Part shown: positions 33,153 through 44,820 of the stretch, in pieces | Numbering within the stretch: the stretch's first letter is position 1 | Layout of the letters: each line of letters begins with the position of its first letter | Assembly (NCBI GenBank): GCA_917880885.1 | Contig: OU862912.1 | Location: 47,107,117-47,171,116, forward strand | Origin: Limnephilus marmoratus | Lineage: Eukaryota > Arthropoda > Insecta > Trichoptera > Limnephilidae | Length of the DNA: 64,000 nt | Direction: 5' to 3' | Notes under the pieces: model-generated | Told to the model about the DNA's origin: nothing | The model's input: only the letters and a program-made list of their open reading frames with translations | The model's database searches: none | Translations under genes and position numbers: made by a program

Positions 33153-34297
33153 TATTTCATACAAAGATATTTGGCTACACAGGTACTTGGGTACATATTT
33201 TGCTAACCAGGTACTTAAAAGCCTCTGAGATTAATATGCCAAATACCTGGTACCTATCTAGGTACATAGCGAGGAGCGCAGAAAACTCATGGATGTGGAA
33301 TGTTGGTACGCGAATGTTGTTTGTGATGGGTACATAAGTCCTTATTGTAATACTGTAGCCCACACATCTTACTGTAGATTTAAATTTCTCGCGAAATAAA
33401 ACATTTTGCGTAGTAATGTTATGCGAATCAACGCGACCATTTACTGTAATAATCCTATAAACGCTTGCTATGGCAAAAATATCCTCGGCAGTTCAGCGAC
33501 CCCAGTGCGGGGTACATTATTGCCGAGAGGCGGCAGGCGGCATGCGGCACAACAGACCGACTTGTATATTGTATAAACAAACCTTCTCACTACACCACTC
33601 GCTCAGCACCAGCATTGATGATATTATGCTTCTCACAGTGACGCAAATATATTTCCGTTACATCTTTTGAAGTGTGCCATGTTTCCCTGTGAATAAACTG
33701 AAAATCCCTTCATTATCGCTTCCTTATTACCTCTCACGCGAATTACCACATTATTACGATTACGGATAAGCGCTTTGTAGAGTTTTCTCAAGAATTACTC
33801 CAAACAATATAGAACTCTTCTGTCTTATAAAATTTGCAATCGCAAAAATTCGCTTTGTGAATTTGAATAAGCAATATGCCTTTATGATGGCCACTTACAA
33901 ATGAAATTTGAATATTTTTTGTATGTGTGCAATTTAAGCCGAGATGTGTTTGCTTTTGATATCTCTCCCGCTGCGGGCCTCTCCAACAAAACAATACAAT
34001 ACGTGATTTCTAGATAGTAATAAATTAACCGTTTAATTTTTATTTTGTTTTAATATTTTATACTTTAGTTCACATATTGTTGTAATCTGAAACGTTGAGA
34101 CCGTGCCACTCTATTACCCTTTTTTGCAAGATGTCGGAAACTAATATTAAGATTGAAGAATTTCGCGTTATTGTGTTTCTGGTATACATAACAGGTAAAG
34201 TAGGCTCCCTGCTGAATATTCAGATCTCTTCTTCGTACTGTGTCACCTACATAAATAGATGAGCGATTATAGTAACAGTAAACATGAAACGTAATAG
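33153..34297. other. Non-coding stretch
   Basis: No gene recognised. Around 33470-33560 composition is GC-rich (CGGCAG, GGCGGCAGGCGGCATGCGG). Short frames here show no domain. Confidence 0.35.
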
Positions 34298-34305
34298 GTT
34301 TTAAG

Positions 34306-35140
34306 TAGGGCTTCCAATCCCGCAGCCTGAATTCAATCTCGGTATTTGCGGGACTACGAATTTTCAATCCCGCGGGATCTCGGTATTTGCGGGGTCCCAT
34401 ATTGAAAATATTCACATTTATATAAGGCAAATAAAACAATGAATTTATCAACTCCACTTAAGTATTACTATTAGTATGAGATAAATCAAATTACTCCGTT
34501 TATTTATCACAAAAACCCTATGAATTATCAACTAACTCCATATTTATTTAAGTATTACTACTAGTATGAGATCAATAAAATTACACCGTTTATTTATCAC
34601 ACAAAAAGAGTGATTTAATCAACTAACCCTACATTTATTTAGTATGAAATCAATCAAATTACACTGTTTTTTCTTCATAAAAAACAGTATCAAATACTGA
34701 ATAAAAAACAAATCAAAACAAAACTAATCTTCTTCAAAAAATTCACAAAGAAAATTAAAAAATCAACAAAAAAACCCACATTTTAAACTGAAAATTTATA
34801 TAGGATATATGTTACTTTGATTATTAATTTTGTCAGCTTTTAACTGAAAATACTTCCGAAGGAAACACAACATGTCCAAACTGTCGTCTGACAAACCACT
34901 GCGTATTTTAGACGCAATATAGCCAGCAGCAGAAAATGCCCTTTCAGCTTCCACACTTGTGGGCGGTATTCCTTTTAAGGATTTGTAAGTGAATGAAAGA
35001 TATTTTCCCATTGCCCTCCAAATTTTCAGTCCCGCAAATCCCGCGGATCCCGCGCCCGTAATCCCGCATCACGCGGGATTGGAAAATGGCGCGGGTTCCC
35101 GCAATACCGAGATCTCGGTATTCCGGGATTGGAAGCCCTA
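34306..35140 (-). mobile_element. hAT element, internally deleted, 8-bp duplication
   Basis: Ends TAGGGCTTCCAATCCCG at 34306 and its reverse complement at 35140 are flanked by a perfect 8-bp duplication GTTTTAAG (34298-34305 and 35141-35148). TIR style and 8-bp duplication define hAT. Subterminal CCCGC/GCGGG and CGGTATT motifs are repeated at both ends. It retains only the transposase C-terminus (34796-35011, minus) and is therefore a deletion derivative. Confidence 0.88.
34796..35011 (-). pseudogene. hAT transposase C-terminal dimerisation remnant
   Basis: The 71-residue minus-strand frame contains IPPTSVEAERAFSAAGYIAS followed by SDDSLDMLCFLRKYF, the hallmark of the hAT C-terminal dimerisation domain (the E and W/F-rich dimer helices near the catalytic Glu). 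The N-terminal BED finger and the catalytic aspartates are deleted. It lies wholly within the TIRs at 34306-35140, and the frame direction fits the element. Not functional alone. Confidence 0.8.
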
Positions 35141-35148
35141 GTTTTAAG

Positions 35149-35772
35149 TATGCCATGATAATTTTTCACGCATGGTTTTATGCATTGTACTGAATATGTA
35201 TGCTGAATTCTGGCTAGTTCATTAAGCTTGAAAGCTTTTGTCATTAAAGTCTATTCATTTAGTCAACTGTCGCCACACAAAGGGACAAACGTATGAAAAA
35301 TGCATTCCACTCATAGAAATTGATTGCGAGAAACATTGTGTTGAAAGTACTGCCGTCATGATCTCGACAAATTATTCTTGGGGGTTTTCAGCAAGTACCT
35401 ATCAACGGTGTGTAAGTAATTAGAGATGGGAGGCCTCACTAAAGACTGAAGACTACAGGTTTCCGAGTCACCATTCCAGTTCCCTGAACTTGGCCGTCAT
35501 TTCACCAAAAGAGATTCACCAATGTAGATGAAAGTATGCATATTGTGTGGGGGTATCAAGTTCATGGATTTATTATAATGGTCCACTGTGGAAACTATCT
35601 CGTGGGATTCTTTTTGCTGGATTAGTATTTTTTAATATGAGTACGTTCAATAATTTATTTATTTTACATATCTCATTTATTGTCATTGGCTAGAAAAAAA
35701 CGCCGAAAACTTATTTATTCCCATTACGAATTTCATTATTTTTTCCAATATATGGCTCGATAAAACATTTAA
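35149..35772. other. Non-coding stretch
   Basis: AT-rich spacer between the hAT element and the small TIR element. No gene, RNA gene or repeat is recognised. Confidence 0.35.
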
Positions 35773-35937
35773 GGGAACGTACCCATACTACGTGACCTGT
35801 TGGGGGGGGGGTCTTCCAAATACTACGCTTGGTACAAATGAGCGGCGGGGGCCATAGGTTTTTGGTCACCGGGGGGGGGGGTGGGGGAGGTTGTTAAAAA
35901 TTGTAAAAAGGTGGTCACGTAGTATGGGTACGTTCCC
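35773..35937. mobile_element. 165-bp miniature TIR element with G-runs
   Basis: GGGAACGTACCCATACTACG at 35773 pairs with its reverse complement ending CGTTCCC at 35937 over about 25 bp. The interior carries two G-runs (about 35802-35811 and 35870-35880). No coding capacity. A hAT element is inserted directly at its right end. Confidence 0.7.
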
Positions 35938-35943
35938 CAAGCG

Positions 35944-37741
35944 TAGGGTTGCCATCTCTTAAATTTGGCAACCAGGACAAGACGCGTGAAAACCCCGGAT
36001 TTTAGGGCCCAGAACCCGGACATGTCAACAGGCTTTTTTTAAACATATTCAGTGTAATAAAAAAACACTTGAAAATGTCATTAATCACCTATTTATTTAT
36101 TTTCAAACTAAATTTAGTCATCTTTTATCATCATTATAAATGTACCTAACAAAACAGAATCTTATTACAGTTTGTTACAAATTGTTTTAATAATCAGTTA
36201 GAATTTTTTATTCTTAAAATAAAACACAAATTATTAATATACTCTGTTAGGAAAACAAAACCTTACTAAAATATTAAGCCTAACAAAATTCACTTAAATT
36301 TTTAAACAAAAATCTACTAAAACCATTTTATGTTTACCAACAAAATATCTCTTAACATAATATGAACTAAATTCAGTCTTCTTAAATCTTAAGCAACAAA
36401 ACTGAACCTTTTAAAAGTTTAGACTTACAATATAAGTTACATTATTAATTTTTTTAAGCATAAAATAATCACTTATATCACCTCACTTATATACTCATTT
36501 ATATCACCTTAAAGTTTTAATCAACAGCCATATTGTAAATTACTTTTACATAATAAAAAACAATCAAAACTTTAACTACAAAAATGAAAAGAAATTATTG
36601 CCCTCATAAGTACATTATTTGATTATCTAGCTATTAAGAGCGTTTAACCAGCCAGCGGACGAAAATCCACATTTCGTCGAAAGTTGTTCTTCCGATCGTG
36701 CAGGGCGGTTACAATGAGAAAGATTGATTATTCTCCGTACCAGCTTTTTTAAATTATAACTCAATATCGAATTTATTTCAATCCAAATTAGCTTTAATTT
36801 ATACCTTCATCCAAAAATGCTGAAAGGCGTGATGATAAAACTATTAAAATAGTGTACTTTTTGTAGTTATTTTTTGATTATAAGTATTTATCATTTTTCA
36901 ATAATGTCTAAATTTAATAAGAATGTTAAAAAAATCTGAAATATATTAGTTTGTAAGTGCGCAAATAAATACACAAATGGACCAATTTTCGTCAAGAAAC
37001 ACATGTACGTACATATTTTTTAATGATTTTATTGAAACTAAAATTAAAATTCTAATACATAACTCTGCTAGATAATGTATTGATTTATTTTACTGCATGA
37101 TTACATTATTTGAAATGGGTGTGGTATAATACAAAAACTTTTTTGAAAATTTAACAAATCTGCCAACGACCTATGGAATAACCTTATTATACTAAAAATT
37201 AAAAAAAAATCTAAAAATTTATTACATAACTATGCTAGATAAAAGAACAATCTTTCGAAATCCATTTATAATTTTTTGTGGAAAAGAGTCAATACGTCTA
37301 AAAACTTTTTTGAAAATGACGTATTTCCGGCTTTCTCTGGTAATGCCCTCTTAAAGCTTTTTCGTCAGCCTCTCGCCTTTTTTACTTTTCAGTTTTTTTT
37401 TGTATTTATCACGGTTTCCGATAGCTTTTAGAATATCTTCCCCTTTTAAAAGGAATTTGTAAAAATCAATGCAGCTGTATTCTTGGAAATTGAATTTAAT
37501 TTTATTAAAGATAAATGAAACAATGTCACTTTGTTTGAACCACTTTAATATTTCTTTAAAACCGACCAGTTTCAGAACGACCATTCCTTCCTCAGGGCAA
37601 ACGTATATGTTTGACTTTAAATTTTAAGATTTTATTTTTTATTTTAAAACCCGGACATCAAATGAAACCCCGCCCGGACGCTCCTCAGACGCCCTCTAAA
37701 CTAGGACAAATCCGGGGAAACCCGGACGGATGGCAACCCTA
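35944..37741. mobile_element. hAT-type element containing a nested TTAA MITE
   Basis: Ends TAGGGTTGCCATC at 35944 and GATGGCAACCCTA at 37741 are inverted repeats. The flanks are CCCAAGCG (35936-35943) and CCTAAGCG (37742-37749), an 8-bp duplication with one change. Interior CCCGGA/TCCGGG motifs are repeated near both ends. It is interrupted by MITE family A copy 3 (36638-37350), so the hAT insertion is the older event. The minus-strand frame at 37351-37584 may be a transposase scrap but has no recognised motif. Confidence 0.78.
36638..37350 (-). mobile_element. TTAA-flanked MITE family A, copy 3
   Basis: 713 bp. On the plus strand it starts GAGCGTTTAACCAG and ends CTCTGGTAATGCCCTC, flanked by TTAA at 36634-36637 and 37351-37354. 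Non-coding. It is inverted relative to copy 4, 2.35 kb away, and nested in the hAT-type element. Confidence 0.88.
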
Positions 37742-38032
37742 CCTAAGCGTCATAATTATAGAGAACTCGTTTCTCTTCGCTGGACACGCACGTAATAAAT
37801 AATTTGGTACCTGCCTACTCCTTTATAATCACATTTCTTTTTTATTCGAATACTTGTGCCATCAAAATCAAGGTGTGCATTCATAAGGGCTAGAATGTAT
37901 CGCTGAGTAGGTAAGTACTTTTTTCTTCATAGATATTCAATGTTTATTTTTATGTAACCTACCTCTTACAACTGCTATTTATTCTGATTTTCACCTTTGC
38001 CGATTTTATGTGACTTGTAATTAGAACCCTTA

Positions 38033-38481
38033 GGGCTCGTGCACATAAACACGATACGACGTCGCATCGTGCTACGACGCTGCATCGTTTCACGATGCGA
38101 CGTCGTATCATGGGAATCTACGATGAGCAAGCGACACGATGCAAGGTACGACGTTGCTGAAACTGTATCGCCGGTGCCGCATTCATTTGTTATTGAATAT
38201 TAAAATGACTCCCGTTATTCATAATTGAATGAAATGGATGTATCCAGTATCTTTTGTGTATTTGTTTCTTCTCTATTCGTCTTCTTAATATCAGCATGAG
38301 GAGAATACATTTAGTGCAGTCCATTTTTCGAGATAACTGCAACCGACCACACGACGAAACGGTGGCACGTTGCGATGTCGTGTCGCTCGTTCGTCGTAGA
38401 TTCCCACGACACGACGTCGCATCGTGAAACGTTGCCGCGTCGTAGCACGATGCGACGTCGTATCGTGTTGTGTACGAGCCC
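38033..38481. mobile_element. PIF/Harbinger-type MITE with ~120-bp inverted repeats, TTA duplication
   Basis: GGGCTCGTGCACATAAACAC at 38033 is the inverted match of the end at 38481 (...GTGTACGAGCCC). The arms are rich in CGACGTCGCATCGTG motifs and pair for about 120 bp with scattered mismatches. Flanks are TTA at 38030-38032 and 38482-38484. The 449-bp element is non-coding; repeated CGACG/TCGTG words allow extensive internal folding. The terminus resembles that of 1706-2727. Confidence 0.82.
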
Positions 38482-38649
38482 TTATTCGTTTTTATTAGCA
38501 GAGTTTTTTTTATACACCCAGGTACTAACATAAAATATAAATCGGTAACAAATAAAAATACAACAAGGGCGAAGAAGCATGTACGTGGATACTCATTTCC
38601 AAATTTATTTTCATTACTCACTTCCAAGTCTTTTTTTTATCCAGCTTTT

Positions 38650-38964
38650 AACAATTTTTTTTATATTAGTTCAGGTTTTGGCACATGTTGATGGAATTGG
38701 GTAAGGTATTTAACTATTTTTTATATTAGTTCAGGTTTTGGCATATGTTAATGGAATTCGGTATGGTATTTAACTATTTTTTATATTAGTTCAGGTTTTG
38801 GCACATGTTGATGGTATTGGGTAAGGTATTTAACAATTTTTTTTTATATAAGTTCAGGTTTTGGCACATGTTGATGGAATTGGGTAAGGTATTTAACTTT
38901 TTTTATATTAGTACAGGTTTTGGCATATGTTGATGGAATTGGGTAAGGTATTTAACAATTCTTG
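38650..38964. repeat. 60-bp tandem repeat, five units
   Basis: Five copies of a unit containing TTCAGGTTTTGGCACATG, with core starts at 38671, 38731, 38791, 38853 and 38913 (spacing 60, 60, 62, 60). Units differ by a few substitutions and T-run length. Confidence 0.9.
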
Positions 38965-39060
38965 GGCAATCCCTCAGGCTAATCTGTTCGCTTTTGGAAA
39001 AAACTCATGTAGGTCTCATCGAAATCAGGGTGTGTCAATTATTTCAACTTTTGAATTCAG

Positions 39061-39599
39061 AAACGCCTGGGGTCTCAAAAGTTACGTCTTACAAAGAAAA
39101 TGAAAACTGCATTTAAATTTATTTAAAAAAAATGGTTATTAGCTCGCTAAAATGCATTGAAATTAATTGAAATTCAGAAAAAAAACCTAAAACATTTTTT
39201 TTAGGTTATGGTAATTTTTTTTTTCAATAATTTTACATTTTAACGTTTGTTTATTTTTAAAAACTGCTGACAAAAATGAAGAAAAAAATCACGTTTATGA
39301 AATAATCAACAAGAATGCTGATTTTATCCTGAAAAAGTCATTTTCCCCTTTTATATTTTTAACAAACACGTCACACCTGTTAAAAAAAGCGTTCTTTGTA
39401 CTGCAGTTATGGAATAAATATTAAGTTTACTACAAAATATAAATATGGAACCCATTGTTTTATTTATTTTTTCCAAATCAGGAATTTTTTTCAAAACTTC
39501 TGGCCATTTTAGCGAGCTAATTGTGAACAACAATTTCATTTATTTTTACGTTTTTGAATAGCTACAGATCATACGCAACTTTTGAGACCCCAGGCGTTT
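39061..39599. mobile_element. TIR element starting AAACGCCTGGGGTCTC
   Basis: AAACGCCTGGGGTCTCAAAA at 39061 is the inverted match of the end at 39599 (...TTTGAGACCCCAGGCGTTT). Internal AGCTCGCTAAAATG (39142) and CATTTTAGCGAGCT (39506) are also inverted matches. The AT-rich 539-bp body is non-coding. I could not settle the target duplication. Confidence 0.65.
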
Positions 39600-39700
39600 A
39601 AAAATAACCCCTTATCGTACGCACCTTATCACGAGAAGTATGATATAAACTATATTAGAAAGAGAAAATGGCACGCCATTTTTTCAAATCTAAAAGTTAA

Positions 39701-40412
39701 GAGGGCATTACCAGAGAAAACCAGAAATATGTCATTTTCAAATCAGAATTTAGACGTATTGACTCTTTTCCACAAAAAATTATAAATGAATTTCAAAAGA
39801 TTGTTCTTTTATCTAGCATTCGCATGTAATAAATTTTGGGAAATTTTTTAAATTTTTAGTATAATAAGGTTATTCCATAGGTCTTTGGCAGATTTGTTAA
39901 ATTTTCAAAAAAGATTTTGCATTATACCACACCAATTTCAAATAATATAATCATGCAGTAAAATAAATCAATACATTATCTAGCAAACGCATGTTTTAGA
40001 ATTTTAATTTTAGTTTCAATAAAATCATTAAAAATATGTACGTACATGTGTTTCTTTACGAAAATTGGTCCATTTGTGTATTTATTTACGCACTTACAAA
40101 CTAATATATTTCAGATTTTTTTAACATTCTTATTAAATTTAGACATTATTGAAAAATGATAAATACTTATAATCAAAAAATAACTACAAAAAGTACATTA
40201 TTTTAATAGTTTTATCACCACGCCTTTCAGCATTTTTGGATGAAGGTATAAATTAAAGCTAATTTGAATTGAAATAAATTCGATATTGAGTTATAATTTT
40301 AAAAAGCTGGTACGGAGAATAATTAATCTTTCTCGTTGTAACCGCCCTGCACGATCGTAAGAACAACTTTCGACGAAATGTGGATTTTCGTCCGCTGGCT
40401 GGTTAAACGCTC
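39701..40412 (+). mobile_element. TTAA-flanked MITE family A, copy 4
   Basis: 712 bp from GAGGGCATTACCAG to CTGGTTAAACGCTC, flanked by TTAA at 39697-39700 and 40413-40416. The 14-bp termini match as inverted repeats at about 10 of 14 positions. Non-coding. This is the clearest complete copy and defines the family. Confidence 0.9.
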
Positions 40413-40427
40413 TTAACCTCTAATGAA

Positions 40428-41727
40428 TTAAAATGTACACTTTTGTGAAACCAAATTTTCCGAAAGCAATTAGAAAAAAATTGGGAATTTTTTATTAGTT
40501 ATTTTAACATGAAGCTATTAAAAATGGAGGTGGCGGTTATGTTTATAATACATTCGTCTAATAAAATACGTGTGTTTTTATTTTAGTTAGAAAAAATGTA
40601 AGGTGAGCCATTTTAAAACTTTTTTGCTTTTGCAAAATAAAATCTTTATTTCGAATTATACGATTTGAAAGTGTATTTTATCACCTTTCAAAAACAGTTT
40701 TTAGTTTTTGGATGCGTTCAGAAATATTCCATTTATTTGAAGTTTATTGCAAAACGGAAGTATTTTGACCTAATGACAAAGTATGAAGCCTGAGGGTGTA
40801 ATGTGCTTCTGGGCTTTGGATCTGTAGTGAAATTGTGTAGTGAATGCATGTTTTCTTTCATCCTTATCATAGGGACAAAGACTCGATTCTTTTTCCTTGT
40901 GTCCGAGATTGCTTAACTTTCATTATTGTCCCTCTGTCGCGATTTTTGTTCCTGGAATGACTAAAAGCTACATTCAGTGTATCGAGCTTGTGAAAGACTG
41001 CCATTCAGAATATTAGTCAGCTACTATTAATTGTTTTTGTGTTTAATTCGTAGAACTCCATTTTAATTTTTAGAAATTTAATTAAAATTAAATTTGATAA
41101 TGTTATTATCGAGTTCTGCAAGTATTTTAGAATGTATTTTAGTTACAGCTGTTTCGACGTGTAAGGTCATTTTCAAACTGTCAGTTTGAAAATTACTGTC
41201 AGTTTGAAAATGACTTTACGCGTCGAAACAGCTGTAACTAAAATACATTCTAAAATACTTGCAGAACTCGATAATAACATTATCAAATTTAATTTTAATT
41301 AAATTTCTAAAAATTAGTCAGCTACGTTTAACCCCTTAGGCCTCGACCATATTTTGTCAGATGGTCAAAATATTTGCACTTTGCCATAAAATCCAAATAA
41401 ATGTAATATTTCTGTACATGTCCGAAAACTAAAAACTGTTTTAGAAAGGTGATAAAATACACTTTCAAATTTTATAATTCGAAATAAACGTAAATTTTGC
41501 ATGCAAACATAAAAAAATGTAAAAATGACTCAACTTTCGTTTTTCTAACCAAAATTACTTATATCAAGAAAACATCCATATTTTATTAGATAACAGTTAT
41601 AAACGATATTGGCGCCTAACTTTTTGTTAGTTTCATGTAAAAATAATTAATAAAAAATTCCTAAATTTCGTATTTTTTTTTCAAATTACTATCCCCAAAT
41701 TTGGTTTCATAAAGGTGTGCATTGTAA
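40428..41727. repeat. ~1.3-kb fold-back (long inverted repeat)
   Basis: The centre is near 41190. The inner arms (about 41064-41180 and 41200-41318) are almost perfect inverted copies: CAGCTGTTTCGACG, GTATTTTAGAATG and CGAGTTCTGCAAG pair exactly. Outer parts (40428-40790 and 41340-41727) pair with more divergence; for example GTGAAACCAAATTTT at left pairs with AAATTTGGTTTCAT at right, and AAAGTGTATTTTATCACCTTTC pairs with its complement at 41443-41466. The left arm carries about 200 extra bases (about 40800-41020). Non-coding. Confidence 0.8.
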
Positions 41728-42345
41728 ATATTTACAAACAGAGACATAACTTAAAACTATTGCATGGCTCAGAGAGCCTACTTACAATAAAAGGTCTCCA
41801 CTGGTTCACTACTATTATGGATAATATGGGGGAAAGCCCTTACAAACACCTACTTGTACACAAACATACCACAAGATTTAGAGAAGGAAAGGGCCTAAAA
41901 ACTCCTCGAATATTAAATAAATATGGAAGCCGTACTCTTGAATATCTAATACCAGTAATTTTCAATAAAATCAATAAAAACATAAAATTTGAAAAAAATG
42001 AGAGACTAAGTCCTAAAATGTTAAATTATGGTTAATGAACGAAAACTCCATGTATCTGTGAATATCTTAATATAGCTGCCTACATATCTTGTTATTAGGC
42101 AGATATATTGAAATATCTTATATATTTATGGTTGTAAGTTAAATTATCTAATATTACTATGTGATCTATTCTAATGTTTCCTTAAAACTATAAATGTATT
42201 TACTAATATTTTCTTAGATATTATATTAAGAATGTTTTAATTGTTAGAACCTGCAGACAAGCTGTCATGTGACAGCTTTGTGGGTCTACTCAAATTTTTT
42301 GTTCAAAATGTATAATGTAATTTAATAAATAAAAAAAATAAAAAA
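41715..42345 (+). pseudogene. LINE ORF2 C-terminus and 3' tail remnant
   Basis: The 106-residue frame (41715-42035) ends with HKHTTRFREGKGLKTPR, then YLIPVIFNKINKNIK, matching the HxYxTR ... LY..GP..FN.LP..IK layout of jockey/CR1-type ORF2 C-termini. About 270 bp of 3' sequence follow, with a short GCTGTCATGTGACAGC palindrome (42260-42275) and an AATAAA-rich tail (42322-42350), as in LINE 3' ends. The RT domain is absent. Its 5' part overlaps the fold-back right arm edge. Confidence 0.55.
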
Positions 42346-42350
42346 ATTAA

Positions 42351-43859
42351 AAACTTCTTTTGTGGCTAACTTTTAGATTTGAATATAAAACGTGTTGTTT
42401 TCTCTTTCTAACACCGTTTATTTAATATTTCTCTCTATGATAATAGAGAGACACAACGATTTCTATGAGATCTATATGAATTGTTTCGAAAAGCGATCAA
42501 ATTAGCCTCTAAGCTCTCTTTGCAGCCCTTTCGCCATTCAACATTTTCCAATGCTTCAATTGAAGGTTGGCACAACATTAAAAACAAAAAAATAAAAACC
42601 ATTTATGTATTACATACATTCTTGATCTGTGGTAAAAACCCGCACTGCACGAGTCATTTTTAAACAGCATTTTTACTTTTAACATGTCATTCTACCTAAT
42701 TAAATTTACATATATCGCTACTGGAAGTGATTTAAATATGTCCATGAAATTGACCGGTCATAGTGGTCACGTTTAATCAGTTATGTTGTAATCAAACTTA
42801 TTATTATTTGTGCACTCATTCTAATCAATATAATTGGCCCAGAAGTGATTAGATTGATTTAGATATTACGTATTACGTAATTAATATATTTTTTTATTCG
42901 AAAATCTAATAATAATTGTTTCAACATGCAAAGAAAGTTTTCTGCCAGAAACTCACGAATCGGTGAAGTAAAAGCTGTGATCCCACGATGGGACCGCGGT
43001 GAAAAAGCTTACCATTTAATTGGGTACGTCATTATTTTAACCTCTTCGTGTTCAGCCATTTTTGACCTTTATCAAATAATTTTTCTGAAACTCGTACATC
43101 GTACATCAAAGGTTTGGCTGCAAATGTTTGCAAAGGCATACGCATACCGCCGACTCCGTTAAAAGTTGGAACCTCTCCTTATTTTTGAACAACAATCTCC
43201 CTGAAGTAACAACAAAGCTCTCTGCGGCAGATATCTACGTAGATAAGTTTGTGGTTAGTACCTAAATAAGTCATTTATAAGCTTAGGTGTAGGGTACAAG
43301 CATTGGTAGCTACATGACATACTTGTTATGCTTTATGGTGTGTAAAGAGTAAAGAGGAGTGGGGAGGGGAAGTTGGGGTTATGGGGGACGGAGCCGCGAA
43401 GGCCGCGGTGGCTGGCACAAGTGTCGCGGCTCGCTCCTGCCTCGCCTCCTCTCGCCACCTCCACGCCTCCTTCTCGCCCGTCAGCGTTTTTAAATTCTCA
43501 TAGTACGATTAGTGACGTCACTTTTAAGCTCGACGATCCAGTGTTTACAAAGTAGGTAATTCATAATCGCTGAAAAAGTCATAAAAAAACCTCTTTTTGC
43601 CTTCGCGTCAGAAGTGAGTAGGTACATAATGAAAATGTTAACTGTAATTTGCAGATTGAGGACACATTATTTCATTTAATTAATCTTTCAGTTTTCAACA
43701 AAGTTCATCCGACTTTTTATGTCGTATTCATTGAAATTTATTTTATGAATTCGATTTGCAACATGTGCATTTTAAAATATTAAGGTCCTTACTAATAATC
43801 TTTTTTTTTAATTTGTAAATATTAGTTTATCAGTTATATAGAATTTATAACACATGTTT
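42351..43859. other. Non-coding stretch
   Basis: No domain or splice-supported exon recognised. The 78-residue frame at 42926-43162 and the GC-rich frame at 43373-43555 have no known motif. The GC-rich block 43340-43480 stands out in composition. Confidence 0.35.
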
Positions 43860-43861
43860 CA

Positions 43862-44460
43862 GTAAGGCGGTTATTATATCACACAGAGCGACTCAATATA
43901 GCCCAAAAAGGAGTACTAAAGACAATACTGAAAGTTCCGCTTAGAACTCCGACGGAAGAAATATTTAATAACTTTCAAGTCTTCAATGTACAGAAACTTT
44001 ATTCAAAAAATATTTTATTTAAACTGAAAAAAAAAACATATATGTATACTCCACTGCCCAACATAAATACTCAACCAGGTCAGTAAGCAATAGCATCCTG
44101 GTTACTCCCAGTTTGAACACATATTTTGGACAGAGAAATAATAAATTCCATGCTATAAAATTATACAATGCTCTACCAGATCAAATCAAAAATATAAAGG
44201 AAATGAATATATTTAAAACAAAAGTAAAAATATGGCTGAGAGATCAAAGTGATAATAAAATTACAAACATCATGAAGACGATATAAAGACAATCCATAAT
44301 AACCAAATACAAATATTTTAAAAAACTACAGGCCACCTCAGAACAGGAAATCCTAGTGAGGAGGTCTGTGAAAAAAAAAAGAATCTATACTTATACTATA
44401 CATTATACATACATGTACAAACCTTGCTATTGAAATTAATAATAAATAAATAAATATAAA
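43862..44460 (+). pseudogene. LINE ORF2 C-terminal remnant with TAAA tail
   Basis: Plus-strand translation in shifting frames gives RLNIAQKGVLKTILKVPLR, PTEEIFNNFQVFNVQKLYSK and then KLYNALPDQIKNIKEMNIF, the ordered C-terminal blocks of a jockey/CR1-like ORF2. Stops and at least two frame changes break it. A 3' sequence and AATAAATAAATAAA tail follow near 44440-44456. Related by the IL(K)VP block to the remnant at 5850-6520. Confidence 0.6.
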
Positions 44461-44820
44461 TTTGTATAGCGAATTTAAAGGCACATTTATCAACTCAACC
44501 AACAAGTAGCTCAATACACTAGGTACCCTTAAGTAGGTATCACTCGTGGGGTAGACTTCTACCCGTAAACGGACTAATTAAATATGTAGGTAGTACGAAT
44601 TATAATCGTTGGATTATTTAGCGATTGACGTTAGGGGTTAATTTACTATGACACTATAAATTAATATTCAACAAGTAATTGACAGGTATGAAAATTGTTT
44701 CTTTCCGTGTCGATGAATGTCAGGAACCTTGACATTTCCGAAACCATGTGTGTATGTCACATTAATATTATTATTATTACGAAGTATGTTTTAATCAGTA
44801 AGGAATGTTTGTACACGAAT

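Noticed and set aside
42926..43162. 78-codon frame starting at an ATG
   Set aside because: No domain, no neighbouring exon, and no repeat or coding signature. Chance in 64 kb is likely.
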